A stretch of DNA of 64,000 nucleotides from Elymus sibiricus (GCA_039707655.1 CM077666.1:238606166-238670165); one strand, 5' to 3'; positions 10,148-21,987 are shown, counted from the first letter of the stretch. The notes: a model not told the origin generated them from the letters alone. Program-made: numbers and translations.

Positions 10148-11650
10148 CCACAAGTATAGGGGATCAATTGTAGTCCTTTCGATAAGTAAGAGTGTCGAAC
10201 CCAACGAGGAGCAGAAGGAAAGGATAAGCGGTTTTCAGCAAGGTATTTTCTGCAAGCACTGAAAGCAGCGGTAACTGATATTTTTGTAGCAAGATAATTC
10301 ATAATGAGTAGCAAGTAACAATAGTAACAAAGTGCAGCAAGGTGGCCCAATCCTTTTTATAGCAAAGGACAAGCCGGAATGGTGACTTATATAAAGCAAA
10401 GCGTTCTCGAGGACACATGGGAATTCTCATCTAGTCACTTTCATCATGTTTAGTTGATTCGCGTTCGCTACTTTGATAATTTGATATGTGGGTGGACCGG
10501 TGCTAGCGTGCTGTTCTTACTTGAACAAGAAACCTCTTATGATTACCCCCTCTCGCAAGCATCCACAACTACGAAAGAAGAATTAAGATAAATCTAACCA
10601 TAGCATGAAACATATGGATCCAAAACAGCCCCTTACGGAATAACGCATAAACTAGGGTTTAAGCTTCTGTCACTCTAGCAACCCATCACCTACTTATTAC
10701 TCCACAATGCCTTCCCTTAGGCTCAAATATGGTGAAGTGTCAAGTAGTCCATGTTCACACGACACAACTAAAGGAAGCAACAACATACATATCATCAAAA
10801 TATCGAACGAATACCAAATTCACATGATTACATATGACAACACTTCTCCCATGTCCTCAAGAACAAAAGTAACTACTCACAAATCATATTCATATTCAAG
10901 ATCATAGGGGTATTGAATAGCACTAAAGATCTGAACATATAATCTTCCACCAAATAAACCAACTAGCATCAACTACAAGATGTAATCAACACTACTAGAA
11001 ACCCACAGGTACCAATCTGAGGTTTTGAGACAAAGATCGGATACAAGAGATGAACTAGGGTTTGAGATGAGATGGTGCTGATGAAGATGTTGATGAAGAT
11101 TGGCCCTCCCACGATGAGAGGATCGTTGGTGATGTCGATGGCTTCGATTTCCCCCTCCCGGAGGGAAGTATCCCCGGCGGAATCGCTCTACCGGAGAGCA
11201 AAATTGCTCCTGCCCAGGTTCCGCCCCGAGACGGCGACGCTTCATCCCGAAAGTCTTCTCTATAATTTTTTAGGGCAAATGACCTTATCTAGCAGAAGGA
11301 GGGGGCCGGAGGCCAGCTGTGGGCCCCACAAGGCATCAGGGCGCGCCAGGGGGGCGCCCTATTGCCTTGTGGGCAACTGGTGGGTCCCCTCTGGTATTTC
11401 TTTTCTCTAGTATTTTTTATATATTAATAAAAAGTCTCCATAAAATTTCAGGTCATTTGGAGCTCTGTAGAATAAGTATCTATGTTGTAGCTATTTCAGG
11501 TCCAGAATTCTAGACGCCGGTATTGTCCCTCTTCATATAAATCTTGCAAATTAAGAGAGAAAAGGCATAAGAATTGCATCATAAAGTGAAATAATGACCA
11601 AATACATTATAAATAACAGTAGGAAATCATGATGCAAATTGGACGTATCA
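10148..11650 (-). repeat. Element A 5' LTR, truncated at its U5 end
   Basis: Partner of 1533-3049. Compared with F, about 35 bases spanning the last bases of the LTR, the spacer and the whole tRNA-Asp primer site are missing: the sequence jumps from CACTCC directly to CCACAAGTATAGG. Short C runs at both edges suggest a microhomology deletion. The TATA position reads TAGATAAGG (11283-11291). The hairpin arms are at 11325-11335 and 11363-11373. The duplication TACTG follows at 11651-11655. Confidence 0.9.
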
Positions 11651-11655
11651 TACTG

Positions 11656-12600
11656 CCGCACATGCTTATACTTAGGATCCACATCGAGGGAGTGCTCAGC
11701 GAGTTCTCGCGGTACACTAGGCATGTTAGAAGGTTTCCATGCAAAGATGTCTCGATTTTCACGGATGAACTCGATGAGTGCGCTTTCCTATTTAGGATCC
11801 ATGTTCAGCCCAATGGTGAACTGCTGAGAAGGATCACCAGCGGTAAAGTCAACTTGCTTGGTGTCTCTGGCCGACTTGAATTTGAGCAGTGGGTCAGACT
11901 CAGTTGTCGGTTTCTTCAGAGAGGTCATATCGGCTGGGTCAACATTATCCTTGTAAAATTTCAACTCCTCGGCAGCACAAGCCAACTCAGCATAAGCTGG
12001 ATCACCTTCCTAGCATTCGAGTGCAATTTTCCTATTACATTCGACTATAATAGTTCCAGCTGGCCCAGGCATTTTCAGCTTTAGGCAAACATAACATGGG
12101 CGTGCCATGAACCGCGCATAAGCCAGCCTGCCGAAGAGAGCATGATATGTAATTTTGAGTTTGACCACCTCAAACGACAAGAACTCCGAATGGTAGTTGA
12201 ATTCTGTACCAAAAGCCACCTCCAGGGAAATTCTGCCAATAGGGTAAGCCAACTTGCCAGGGACAATGCCATGAAAAACTGTAGAGGATGGAGTTAGCTG
12301 TTTCTCTGATAGATTCATCAGCCTGAAGGTGTCGTAATAGAGTATGTTGATACTGCTTCCTCCGTCCATGAGCACCTTGGTTAACGTGTAACCGCCGACT
12401 TGCGGAGCGACCACCAATGCTAGACCCCCGGGATTATCAATCCGTGGAGGGTGATCGTCCTGACTCCAAGTCACTAGTTGCTCTAACCAGTTTAAGTAGT
12501 AAGGGATCGCCGGCTCAACCGTGTTGATAGCTCGTCGATGAAGCTTCTGGTCACGTTTACACGTACCAGTGGTGAAAATGTGATATTGCCCACTGTTCAA
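11656..12600 (-). pseudogene. Element B protease and RT N-terminus
   Basis: An aspartic protease-like region with the motif VLMDGGSSINILYYD, so the catalytic D-G is retained. The flanking residues PQVGGYTLTKV and FHGIVPGKLAYPIGRI are typical of grass Ty3/Gypsy polyproteins. The frame closes at 12010; the next open stretch (11985-11788) ends in a TAG. After that, reading continues to the RIRE2/Tat-type RT lead-in (ENRDIFAWKPSNMPSVPREL) and stops at the A insertion. Several stops make it non-functional. Confidence 0.8.
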
Positions 12601-12864
12601 TTCCTTAGGATTGTTCTGAAACCCGGACTGACCTCCCTGATTCTGATTGCCTTGGTTGTTGCGCTGATTGTTGCCTCCGCCATTACCAGCCCCCTGAAAC
12701 CCAGGACCTTGCCTGGTGTTCCCCTAGAACCCGGGACCTGCATAGTGACCTTGCGATCCAGCTCCCTGGAAGCACGCCCCTGAGCTGCCGGATCCATGAT
12801 TGCCTGGATGTCAACCATTACCACCACCATTGTGACGATTCTAAAAGATTCGTTTTGAATATTC

Positions 12865-14427
12865 CTATATGATGAAGCAGTTTTCCCACGAGTGGTTGGC
12901 CGGCTTACCATCAAAGCTGTGCTTTGGACATGGACCTTTGAGAGCCTCCTCATAACTGCGAGGACGATTACCAGAAATGAGCTTCCTAGAGCTGTTATTC
13001 TGACTCTGGTTTTGAAAACTAGTGTTGGTATTGGCAACAAAATTAGAGCTTCCCTCGTTATTCCTATGCTTGTGAGTGTTGTTGTTATTTCCATTACCGT
13101 TATTCTGCTGATGACCCTTGCCACCGTTTTTCTTGCCCTTGTTAGACTTTTCGTCATTAGAGGTTGGATCCTTTGTGTAATCTGACTCGGCATATCGAGT
13201 TAAAACATCCATGAGATCACCCATATCCTTGACCTTCCTTTTGAGACACCCAAGCTTCTGGAGCAAAGGCTGAAATTTATAGTTTCTTTCTCGGACAAGG
13301 ACATCCTGCTGAGCTGTGATGCTATTCGAAGAGTGGATAATTTCTGCAATCCGGCACGACCAATGATGTGCAGACTCATCATCACGCTGAACACAATGCT
13401 CTAGATCAACAATTGTGGTTGGACGTTTGCAGGTTCCCTGGAAGTTCTTGATGAAGCACTCCTTCAACTCTTGCCAGGTGTTGATTGAATTCGTAGGCAG
13501 ATTCTTCAACCAAGTGTGCGCTGGACCTTCCGACATCAGAGGTAAGTATCTAGCACATACAACATCACTAGCCTCCATCATGTCCATGGCTAGTTCATAA
13601 CTCTCGATCCACTCTGCCGGCTCCAAATCAGCTGTATAATTGGGCACTTTGCGAGGGCCCTTGAAATCCGAAGGCATACATGCATCTCGCAAAGCTGGGA
13701 CTAGACATGGAGTTCCGATGGTTCGGCCAATTATGCGACTAGTGCGGACAGCTGGCAGGGTTGAGGTGGGTGGGAGCTGCACTACAGGTTGAGCGTGTGT
13801 TGTTCCTGTATTTCCTGCCTCTATCCCCCCTAGAGCATGAGCAGCATCAGCGATCGCCTGTGAGTTTGATATCACTAGCTGTGGTTGGTCTGGAGGTAAC
13901 TCCTGTTCAACCCTCCTGTGATGTGCACTGCTGGAAACCGTTGGTGATTCTGCATGCCTGCTCCTGCTACGACTCGGATGAGGGGTAGAATGAAGCCGGT
14001 GGTGACTATGGGAGTAGTTTGCCTGTTGCGTGACTATTGTTTTTAACATCGGAACGGCGTTCCTGGCTTCGATCTCTGCCGGACTATTTCCATCGATCAG
14101 AATCGCAGCTAAGTTATGAGTTGCGGCCAGCACATTATCGACTGGATTAGAATAATGTCCAACCAGCTTCTGGAAACAATGAGGCGGGTACTGGACCGGC
14201 GACCGCTGCTGTTGCTGAGCCGGCGACAGCTACTGAGCCGGCTGCTGCAATGGCGCTGCGCTGGGGGGCACGTTTCGAGTCAATTGAGGTATGACAGGGA
14301 TTACACCCAGAGACACAAAGCCAGCCTCTGGGTTTACCGGAGCGAGTAAATCACGCGGCATGCCAAACAACTGAGTTGGTTCAAGGCTGGCGGGGAGCCA
14401 GCTCTGAAGCCTCCTCCGGTGTACTGC
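12865..14427 (-). pseudogene. Element B gag
   Basis: The main open stretch is 14133-12865 (422 codons). It contains the retrotransposon gag core: WIESYELAMDMMEA, LPLMSEGPAHTWLKNLP and ELKECFIKNFQGTCKRP. An Asn/Gly-rich linker follows, then a CxxH-type zinc-knuckle-like cluster (CPKHSFDGKPANHSWENC) that would bind the genomic RNA. The frame extends upstream toward 14427 but contains a TAG within a Gln-rich stretch (CAG CAG changed to CAG TAG). A further TAG ends the frame after ENCFII. Gag would form the nucleocapsid particle. Confidence 0.85.
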
Positions 14428-15276
14428 TTACGACTCGTTCTGACGAAAACTAAGATGAAGAGCTTCCGCCTCTAGGCGCCTAGTTTCACTGATGATATGG
14501 GCCAGTGTATCTGCCATCCATGCATTCTCTGCATTGATATCTTCCTGGATCTTGGCCAGCTGTTCATGACAATTCGCAATCTCTGTGTTGCGTGCTTCAG
14601 CGTTCTCAGCAGTCACTGGCTTTGACAAAAGAGTCCCAAGAGTAGTCATCATCTCGGTGGGCACCTGCGCCCCAGTCTTCTGAGAGCTGGCGGCTGCTGA
14701 CCCGGCCGCTGTGAGATTCTGTCCCACCACTGCATCCGCCGGGTCACGAAGTGGATTCTGATTCCTAGCCATATAGACCGCAGCGAACCGAGTCGGCTCA
14801 TGAGATTCGGGGAATACCTCATCATCAGAATAGCCTCCCAACTTGCCATCAAACAATGGAAGGATTGATTCCGTCTCTCCAACCGACGATTCGTCATCAG
14901 AGTAGATGAGCGTGTCATCACGAGACATGGAATTATCCGCCAGGGCCACCCCCTGCGTGAAGCCCACAAAAACGTGCCTCTGGCCGGCTCTCGCCGGGGA
15001 GGGTCTGGTACGTGGAGCCAACTGGACGGTGTCGGAGAAGATGTCCGGCTCGGGACCAGACTAGCCAATTGTGCCGATGAAGACGTGGATCTTGCCGAAG
15101 GGGACCCGGTATCCTGACTCGATTGAGTCGGCCTCGGGACCCCAGCCTGCCTCGTCTATGTAGAGCTTCCCGCGCCGGCTCTTTGTCATCTGGTCGATCA
15201 TGTACTTCTCGATCCCTGGGAGAGCTCCCGCCAAGAACTCAACTCCACCGTGCACTGGCCCCACCGTGGGCGCCAA
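14428..15276 (-). pseudogene. Element B leader protein / gag N-terminal region
   Basis: Two open stretches in one frame, 15276-15061 and 15021-14428, are separated by a TAG at 15061-15063 that fits a former CAG codon. The first starts immediately downstream of the 5' LTR and primer site. The second is acidic (SRDDTLIYSDDESS) with a heptad-like C-terminal helix. This region precedes gag in many grass Tat-type elements, but I know no biochemical role for it. It is separated from the gag core by a TAA at 14428. Confidence 0.6.
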
Positions 15277-15277
15277 C
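15260..15277 (-). other. Primer-binding site of element B
   Basis: Immediately inside the 5' LTR the minus strand reads TTGGCGCCCACGGTGGGG, the position and form expected for a tRNA primer site. The tRNA identity is not determined. Confidence 0.6.
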
Positions 15278-15836
15278 TGTCATGGTTTTGTCATGGCAGA
15301 TGTCCTCGTGAAAGGACTTAGTGGTGAGGCCATCGCAACTACGTGGAAGCTTGAACGGGGTTGATCGGAAATGAGAGACGCGGATTTACCTAGGTTCGGC
15401 CCCTCACCGTCGAGGTAAAAAGCCTACTCATACTTGATTGATATTGCTATGGATCTCGATTACAAGGGTGCGGATTCGCTAACCTAGCTCTCAAGAGATT
15501 GCAACTTAGTATTTTCGTCCTAGGGGTTCCCCTTTATATAACAGGTCGAGTCCCTAACTTTACAGAAGATTCTGGGTCATACTATTAACCCGTATCCTAC
15601 TCTAACTCTTATCCATCTTGCCTTCCAAGTTAGGAAGCTTTCTACACCTGGGCCTTCTATGTGAGTCGGCCCATCAGGTCTATGAGAGCCGCCCCCTTGC
15701 CGGGTCTCACCTTGGGCCTCCAGCCCATCTTTGTTTATCTTCAATGAACCCGTCAATGGGATGACCCACTTTGCCTCAGGGCTTAGGGCCGGGTCATGCT
15801 TTTGCCGGGTCTCATACGTGGAGAATATCCCCAACA
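15278..15836 (-). repeat. Element B 5' LTR (559 bp)
   Basis: TG...CA ends on both strands: plus-strand start TGTCATGG, plus-strand end CCCCAACA. A TATA box TATATAAA lies on the minus strand at about 15534-15541. Its partner is outside the window, so divergence cannot be measured. Confidence 0.82.
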
Positions 15837-16366
15837 AGATGCATGCTGGATAGCGGCTGAGGGGTGGAGTTATAGTAGTAGATGCAGGCAGGAGTTGGTC
15901 TACTTGTCACGGACGTAATGCCTATGTACTGGTCATGCCATGAATAATGTCATAACTATGGGCTTTTCTATCAATTGCCCAACAGTAATTTGTTTACCCA
16001 CCGTATGCTATGCTTATGAGAGAGATGCCACTAGTGAAAACTATGGCCCCGGGTCCATCCAAATCATTTTACTAAAACCCTAATTTACTTGCTGCAATTT
16101 ATTTCTTTTTAATTCTGTTTGCAATTTATAAACCTATCACTATCAGATTTGATCCTTGCAATTAACGAGTACAAGGGGATTGATAACCCTCTTGCCCGCA
16201 TTGGGTGCAAGTATTTGCTCTTGTGTGTGCAGGTACTGTCGACCATTATTCGCTTGGTTCTCCTATTGGTTCAATAACCTTAGTTCTCTACTGAAATACT
16301 TATCCGCTATTATATTGCTTCACCCTTCCTCTTCGAGGAAAATCCCAACACAGCTCACAAGTAGCA
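15837..16366 (+). repeat. Element C 5' LTR remnant
   Basis: Aligns with about 18353-18788 of the 3' LTR, including GCAGGCAGGAGT and the ACAAGGGGATTGA...CTTGCCC block, then runs about 80 bases further to an end at TAGCA. The upstream part of the LTR lies beyond the left end of the window, on the far side of B. Confidence 0.8.
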
Positions 16367-16377
16367 GAAAGAATTTC

Positions 16378-16396
16378 TGGCGCCATTGCCGGGGAG
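16378..16396 (+). other. Primer-binding site of element C (tRNA-Asp type)
   Basis: TGGCGCCATTGCCGGGGAG, 11 bases past the LTR end. It differs at one position from the complement of the plant tRNA-Asp 3' end. Confidence 0.75.
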
Positions 16397-16537
16397 ATAT
16401 CATCAAACAAAGCAAGGTCCCTTCATACACATTATCATTTACTTGTTCTACATTTTATTTGCTTTTATTAGTCTCATTAAAAAAATCAAAAAAATACAAA
16501 AAAATTATTTATCTTGTTTGCTTTACTTGCTCGTTAC

Positions 16538-17114
16538 TATGTCGAGTTCTCCACTTGAAGTTCCCTTTCCCCCTTACCTTGGGGAAGGCTATGAGATCTT
16601 GAATTTTAAACAATTGAGTGATGAGTCCTTAAAAGAAGCATGGGATAGACTCCAAGAAATACAAGTCAGAGCTAGGCCCAGTTGCCATGTCAAATTATTA
16701 CTCAAAAGCTTTTATGTTGGATTGTCTCTCCAGCATAGAAAAGTCTTAGACTTATTATTTGACAGAGATTTCCTTGGGAACAATGCTTTTGACACTTATG
16801 AAAGGATGAAAGACTTGCTAGGACAACCAAAGTTAGAAACTATAGAACCTGCTATCCTAGTAAGTTTTCGTCAAACTGAAATGCTTAAAGAAACTAAAAC
16901 TAGCATGGAGTCAAATTTTAAAGCATTATACAACCTTACCAATAAGCTGAATAGTCACATTGTCACTCAGAATAGAAGGTATGAAGTATTAGAACAAAGG
17001 TTTGATGGCTATCATATGAAAGTGGATCATCGAATACAATTAATTAATGACTGCAAAGAAATCAAAAAAGTAAGGTTGATGACATCTCTGAACCCTTTGT
17101 TAAGGGATCGATGA
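16538..17114 (+). CDS. Element C gag-derived protein
   Basis: About 192 codons from the ATG of MSSSPLEVPFPPYLGEGYE; the open frame extends upstream but the sequence there looks like leader. The centre resembles the gag core of Athila-type elements: ESLKEAWDRLQEI, then LLKSFYVGLSLQHRKVLDLL, then NAFDTYERMKDLLG. The C-terminal part is predicted coiled coil (ETKTSMESNFKALYNLTNKL). There is no zinc knuckle, protease or pol. The frame is intact, unlike most gag frames in this window, although the element itself has been cut at both ends. It may be a gag relic kept by a non-autonomous family; whether it makes particles is unknown. Confidence 0.6.
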
Positions 17115-17338
17115 GCGAAGATGATAATACTTGAAACTATGCATTATGACAGCAAGGGGCATAAAACAATAGCGCTTGTTGGGAGGCAACCCAATATTTA
17201 TCTTTATTGCAATTTTTATTTTTCTTGAGTCACATGCTCATTGCTATTGTAATGATTCTATTTTTATCTTTTAATTAGTGTTTGTGCCAAGTAATGCCTT
17301 TGGGATGATTTAGATGATAGTATAATTGATGTTGTATA

Positions 17339-18788
17339 TGATACGTCTCCGACGTATCTATAATTTTTGACTATTTCATGCTATTATATGATCATTCTTA
17401 GATACTTTTTATGCAATTTTATATCATTTTTAGGGACTAACCTATTAACTCAGTGCCCAGTGCCAGTTGATGTTTTCTGCTTGTTTTTGGTTTTACAGAA
17501 AATCTATACCAAACAGAGTCCAAATGCTATGAAACTTTTTGATGATTTTTTCTGGACATAAGAGACCCTAGAAGCTTCGGGGTGGGCGAGAAGACCTACG
17601 AGGAGACGGCAAGACAACAGGGCACGCCCTGGGGGGTAGGCGCGCCTTGATGTCTTTTGGGCCCCTCATGGCTCCATCTGACCTAATTCCAGTGCTATAA
17701 ATTCTCAAATATTCCAAAACCCCCAAAGAGCCACCCGAAACAATTTTTCGACCGCCGCTAGTCTCTGTTCTTCCGCAATCCCATTCGGAGGCCTTTTTCG
17801 GTACTCTGCCAGAGGGGAAATCGATCACGAAGGAGCTTCTACATCAACCCTGCCGCACCTCCGATGATGTGTGAGTAATCCACCACAGACCTACGGGTCC
17901 ATAGTGATTAGCTAGATGGCTTTCTCTCTCTCTTTGATCTTCAATACAATGTTCTCCTTGGAGATTGATCCGATGTAATCTTCTATTGTGGTATGTTTGT
18001 TGGGATTCGATGAATTGTGGGTTTATGATCAGATTATTCATTGAAAGTAACTGAGTCTTTTCTGAACTTTATTATGTATGATTGTTATAGCTATGTAATG
18101 CTTTCCGGTCTATGGGTTTTCTTTGGCCAAGTTGATTCATTGATCTTCAGTGGAAGTGGTGCATAGTAGTAGGTTCAATCTTGCGGTGCCCTCACCCAGT
18201 GACAGCAGGGGTAGCAAGGCATGTATGTGTATTGTTGCTACTAAGGGTAAAACAACGGGGTTTAATCATATTTCTTGGTTTTATTCTATCTACATTATGT
18301 CATCTTGCTTAAATTGTTACTCTGTTCGTCATGAACTTAATACCATAGATGCAGGCAGGAGTCGATCGATTGGTGGAGTAATAGTAGTTGATGCAGGCAG
18401 GAGTCGGTCTACTTGTCACGGACGCAATGCCTATATACATGATCATGCCATGATTAACGTCATAACTATGCGCTTTTCTATCAATTGCCCAACAGTAATT
18501 TGTCTACCCACCGTATGCTATTTTTATGAGAGAGATGCCTCTACTGAAAACTATGGCCCCCGGGTCTATTTTAATCATATTACAAAAACCAAAAAATACC
18601 TTGCTGCAATTTATTTACATTGCAATTTATCTATGTACCAGTATCAGATTTGATCCTTGCAATTAACGAGTACAAGGGGATTGACAACCCTCTTGCCCGT
18701 GTTGGGTGCAAGTATTTGCTCTTGTGTGTGCAGATACTGCGAAGGAGTGTTTGCGTGGTTCTCCTATTGGTTCGATAACCTTGGTTCT
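17339..18788 (+). repeat. Element C 3' LTR, 3' end missing
   Basis: Starts TGATACGTCTCCGACGTATC, a start common in Triticeae Ty3/Gypsy LTRs. It carries a GC-rich hairpin, a TATA box and a doubled GATGCAGGCAGGAGTCG motif near 18351 and 18390. It breaks off at GGTTCT where element E begins. Confidence 0.82.
17608..17702 (+). promoter_or_regulatory. Hairpin-TATA promoter module of element C LTR
   Basis: Short arms AAGACA and TGTCTT, with inner GGCACGCC and GGCGCGCC separated by a G-rich loop, end near 17658. CTATAAAT follows at 17695-17702, 37-38 bases downstream. The layout matches A and F although the sequence differs. Confidence 0.5.
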
Positions 18789-21064
18789 TGTCTCATAGCC
18801 CTAGATTAATGTCTGTAATTAGTTGCATAATCATCCATGCATCATTTTTAAATTCAATGAAACTTGAAATGGGGATGATCAAACCCTAGCACCAAACAAG
18901 AATTCAAATAGGATCAAACCTAAAAATATTTTCAATGAACCCAAAATGCCCTTAAAAATGTTCATGGTTTATGGCACAAGGTGAAAACCTAAAACAAAAA
19001 ATGGTGCACATACATTTGTCCAGGACATAAATGGGCTTTGAATTAATTCAATAAGAGTTCGGGCTATAAATTGCTATAAAATATTTAATGGCTCCAATAA
19101 TTCTGAAATTTTGTGAGGGGCTCTGGAATAATCCCTCTAGTCCACACAAAATTTATCAAAAACAATAAAAATAATTTGGTTAAAAAACCAAATTAAAACA
19201 AACTACAGAAAAGAAAAACAGAAAAGAAAATAGAAGGGAAACTAACCTCACACTGTTGGCCTGCTACTGTTTCGGCCCGGCCCACTAGCGCTCCCCCCTG
19301 TCGTCTTCCTCCCTGCGCCAGAAGGACGAGTGCGTGCTCGCCGCACGCGCACACGCGCCCGGCCACCTCCTGCTTGCAGATAGGTTCTCCACCGCGCGGG
19401 ATAATCTCCGGAGACCGGTCTGGATCGATCCCTCCTCCCCATTCTTTCTCCCCCTCGCTCTCCTGCTCGCCCCGGTCCACGGCCGAAGCGGCCATGAACG
19501 CGCCGCTCGCCGTAGCCATGGCCACCGGCCGCCCATCCAATGTGTCCAAGAGAACCGCTGTGATCCCGTGCTCCTCCTCGACGATCCACACAACCGAGGA
19601 TGCACCGCAGCATCTGCACCGTTGTCGTCTTTAAGCTCGGCCGTCCGAGATCACCGCCGCCCGTACGTCGCTTCCGACGCCTCCCCGAGCCCGCTATGAT
19701 CGCCGTCCGACTCCTTGTGAGTCCCTTCATCTTTTCCTCCAACTCTAGTCATCATTTGCATCCTCTAACCTGTTGATCCGCCATGGCCGAGAGCTTGCTC
19801 CGCCGGCCATGTCGCCGCCGCAGCCATGCTCACCATAACTCACATCCGAGCACATGGTTGTGCTCCTGCTGGTCCTTAGTTGCTTTTCCACCGCTAGTTT
19901 TGCTCGCCCGCGCGCTCTAATGTAGTCGCCGCGCACATCTGAGCTCCGGCCGCCGCTCAACTCCTCACCGCCGTCACCACAAGCCACCCCAGCTCGTCCC
20001 GCTTGCTCCACCTGACGCGCCTCGATCCCAGTGTCCCGTAGCCGCAAACCGCACTCAAAACCGAGTCCTGTAGCGAAATCCTGATGCCCTCCGCCGCGGA
20101 TTTGTTCATCGGCGTTTAAACGTCCGCGATGCTGACGTGGCCGTTTGACTAGGCACTAACCTAATGAGTCCCTGACTCGCTGACATGTGGGCCCAGACCC
20201 ACTAATTAGCCATGTTAACCACTGAGTCACTCACCAGTGGGACCCACTAGTCAGATTTGACTCTTGCTGACCCCGTTGACCTGCTGACGTAATGCTGATG
20301 TTGTGCTGACATCCTAAATGATTTCTGGAATTATAATAAATCAGAAAATGGTTTATGAACTTCAGAAATTACTCCAAACTTTGAAAAAACATAGAAATTC
20401 AATCGTAACTCCAAATGAAATAATTTATCTATGAAAAATTATCAGAAAAATCCAAAGAATCTGGTTAGGCCATGTTCATGCATGTTTGAGCAAGTTAACA
20501 TAACCAACTAGGACAACTCATGATTATGGAATATATGGTTATTAGTTTTGGAGTTGGAATTTGCTATATGTTTTAATTCCACTTCAATGAATATGACTAA
20601 CTATTGCATTAGGTCAATTCAATACCTGAATATGACATGTCATTCATTTGGATGTGCATTGCATTGAATGTGCTCTCTTTTCTTGTTTGCTAGTGTGTGT
20701 TCCCTCTAGGTAGGCGTTGTTCCGATGATGTGACCATGACACTGATGAAGAGCATTACTATCTTCAGAAGTGCCAGGCAAGCAAACTCCCCCTTGGGCAT
20801 TCCGATACAATCCCACTCTCTCACTCTTGCTCCCTTTTATTGCATTAGGACAACAATGATTCAACTATTACATGTTGCGGTAGATGAACCCATTCCTTTG
20901 CATGACCTGTCTTTGCCACAGTAAATAGTTAAAACCTTCTAGCATGAGTAGGAATTGCTTGAGCCATGTTGTGACTACTCATCCATGCTTGCTTCATATT
21001 TCTGCTATGCTTATAGTTGTGTCGGGTCTGATCCATCTGGGCGATGAATTGGAATGGTTGTGTT
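18789..21064 (+). repeat. Element E 5' LTR, part 1
   Basis: Matches 46789 to about 49100. An AT-rich first 450 bases is followed by a GC-rich block (about 19240-20110) and another AT-rich stretch. It ends in GTGTT, the duplicated target of D. The ORFs in the GC block are not conserved in frame between the two LTR copies and I do not call genes here. Confidence 0.9.
21060..21064. repeat. Target-site duplication of element D (GTGTT)
   Basis: GTGTT before the TGTCGGGCC terminus; the second copy is at 30941-30945. Removing D and one copy restores the E LTR sequence seen at about 49100. Confidence 0.95.
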
Positions 21065-21969
21065 TGTCGGGCCATTGGGAACCGGGGTACCACGGCCCGT
21101 CTGCCTGCGGCCTAGGAAGGGACGCTTAGCAAAGGCCCAAGACGCGGCCCAACCACGGGTGCCGCGAAGCAAAGGCAACCTCGCGAGGCGCCGTCCTCAC
21201 GAGGACCCCTCCTCAAGGAGCAAACCACCAAGACTTAGACGCAGCAGCAGCCGGAAGCCTCGCGAGGCCCCCTCGTGAGGTGGCCTCCCGAGGCAGCCCC
21301 CCAAGGCGGCTGCTCGAGGCCATCCGAGCCTAACGCCAGCCTCGCGGTCCTGTACCCACCACGTGGGTGACGCATTTGGGGACGAACGGTGGTAGAGGCC
21401 GCGCCAGTGGGCGCGGACAGAGAGGGTTCCCTCTTTGGTGCTAAAGGGGCAGCACCAGCTGCCCTCCTCCAAGGCAAGTCCCAAGGACTGCCCGTTTGGT
21501 GAAAGAAGACCGAGACAGCAAGGCACGCAGGGCGGAGGACATCACCGAGCCCACCGGCGCGTCATGGATGATGCTTTTGCAGACAAAGACCATCTTTTGT
21601 TAGAGTAAGCTTGGCCGCCTGCCCCCTTTCAAAACCCGCCAATGTGTGGCAACCCTTCCCGCCAAGATTTTCAAAGGAAGAGTACCATGGCGGCAATAAA
21701 AGGGGCAGCGCTGCCATTGTAGAGGGGATCGGTTCCTTTGTCTCCTACCTTGTATGCGAGGACTCCCTTGCACACAATAATCCCAACACTAACAGGAGTA
21801 GGGTTTTACACCGCAAGGTGGCCCGAGCCTGGGTAACCGATGTGTCCCCTGTCGTGCTCTGCGCTAGCATGCTCTCGTCGTAGTCTCGTCGTGGTCACCC
21901 TTGGATCGATAGGAACGAGCTTGCCCCCAGTGTTCGAACCTTTGGGTCCCCGGAGCCCCGATTCCAACA
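21065..21969 (+). repeat. Element D 5' LTR (905 bp)
   Basis: TGTCGGGCC to CCGATTCCAACA. Rich in the palindrome CCTCGCGAGG and its variants (for example 21179-21188 and 21258-21267). A CAATAAAAGG stretch near 21694 is a weak TATA candidate; the partner LTR reads GCTAAAAAAGG there. Confidence 0.93.
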
Positions 21970-21987
21970 TTTGGCGCACCAGGTAGG
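21970..21987 (+). other. Primer-binding site region of element D
   Basis: TTTGGCGCACCAGGTAGG directly follows the LTR end, where the primer site belongs. The tRNA was not identified. Confidence 0.55.

Larger units (their letters stand above)
1533..11650 (-). mobile_element. Element A: complete Athila-like Ty3/Gypsy retrotransposon
   Basis: A 10.1 kb minus-strand element, delimited by TG...CA LTRs and a perfect 5-base target duplication TACTG (1528-1532 and 11651-11655). Order in the sense direction: 5' LTR (right), gag, protease, RT, RNase H, integrase, extra coiled-coil ORF, polypurine tract, 3' LTR (left). The related element F has a primer site matching the 3' end of tRNA-Asp, the usual Athila primer, which supports the clade. 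A resembles the abundant Triticeae Fatima/Sabrina-type elements, but I cannot settle the family by eye. In the roughly 190 LTR bases I compared there were about 6 differences (around 3%), so A is fairly young. Gag, pol and the 5' LTR/primer region are all damaged. Confidence 0.9.
11656..15836 (-). mobile_element. Element B, right segment (gag, protease, 5' LTR)
   Basis: Upstream half of the minus-strand Tat-like element. In sense order: 5' LTR (15836 down to 15278), primer site (15277-15260), gag-type ORFs, protease and the first codons of RT up to the A insertion. The 5-base sequence AGATG (15837-15841) next to the LTR is the expected right target duplication; the left copy is outside the window. 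B sits inside the 5' LTR of element C. Confidence 0.85.
15837..18788 (+). mobile_element. Element C: gag-only Athila-type element
   Basis: A plus-strand element comprising the 3' part of its 5' LTR (15837-16366), an internal region of only about 970 bases, and most of its 3' LTR (17339-18788). The primer site matches tRNA-Asp, as in F. The 5' LTR is cut by B and the 3' LTR by E, which removes about its last 80 bases. With no room for pol it is non-autonomous and would need proteins from a related element. It is the oldest layer of the stack. Confidence 0.8.

Noticed and set aside
19193..19742. Arg/Gly-rich ORFs in E's 5' LTR
   Set aside because: The corresponding frames in the 3' LTR (47242-47671) are not conserved; this is a GC-rich LTR block.
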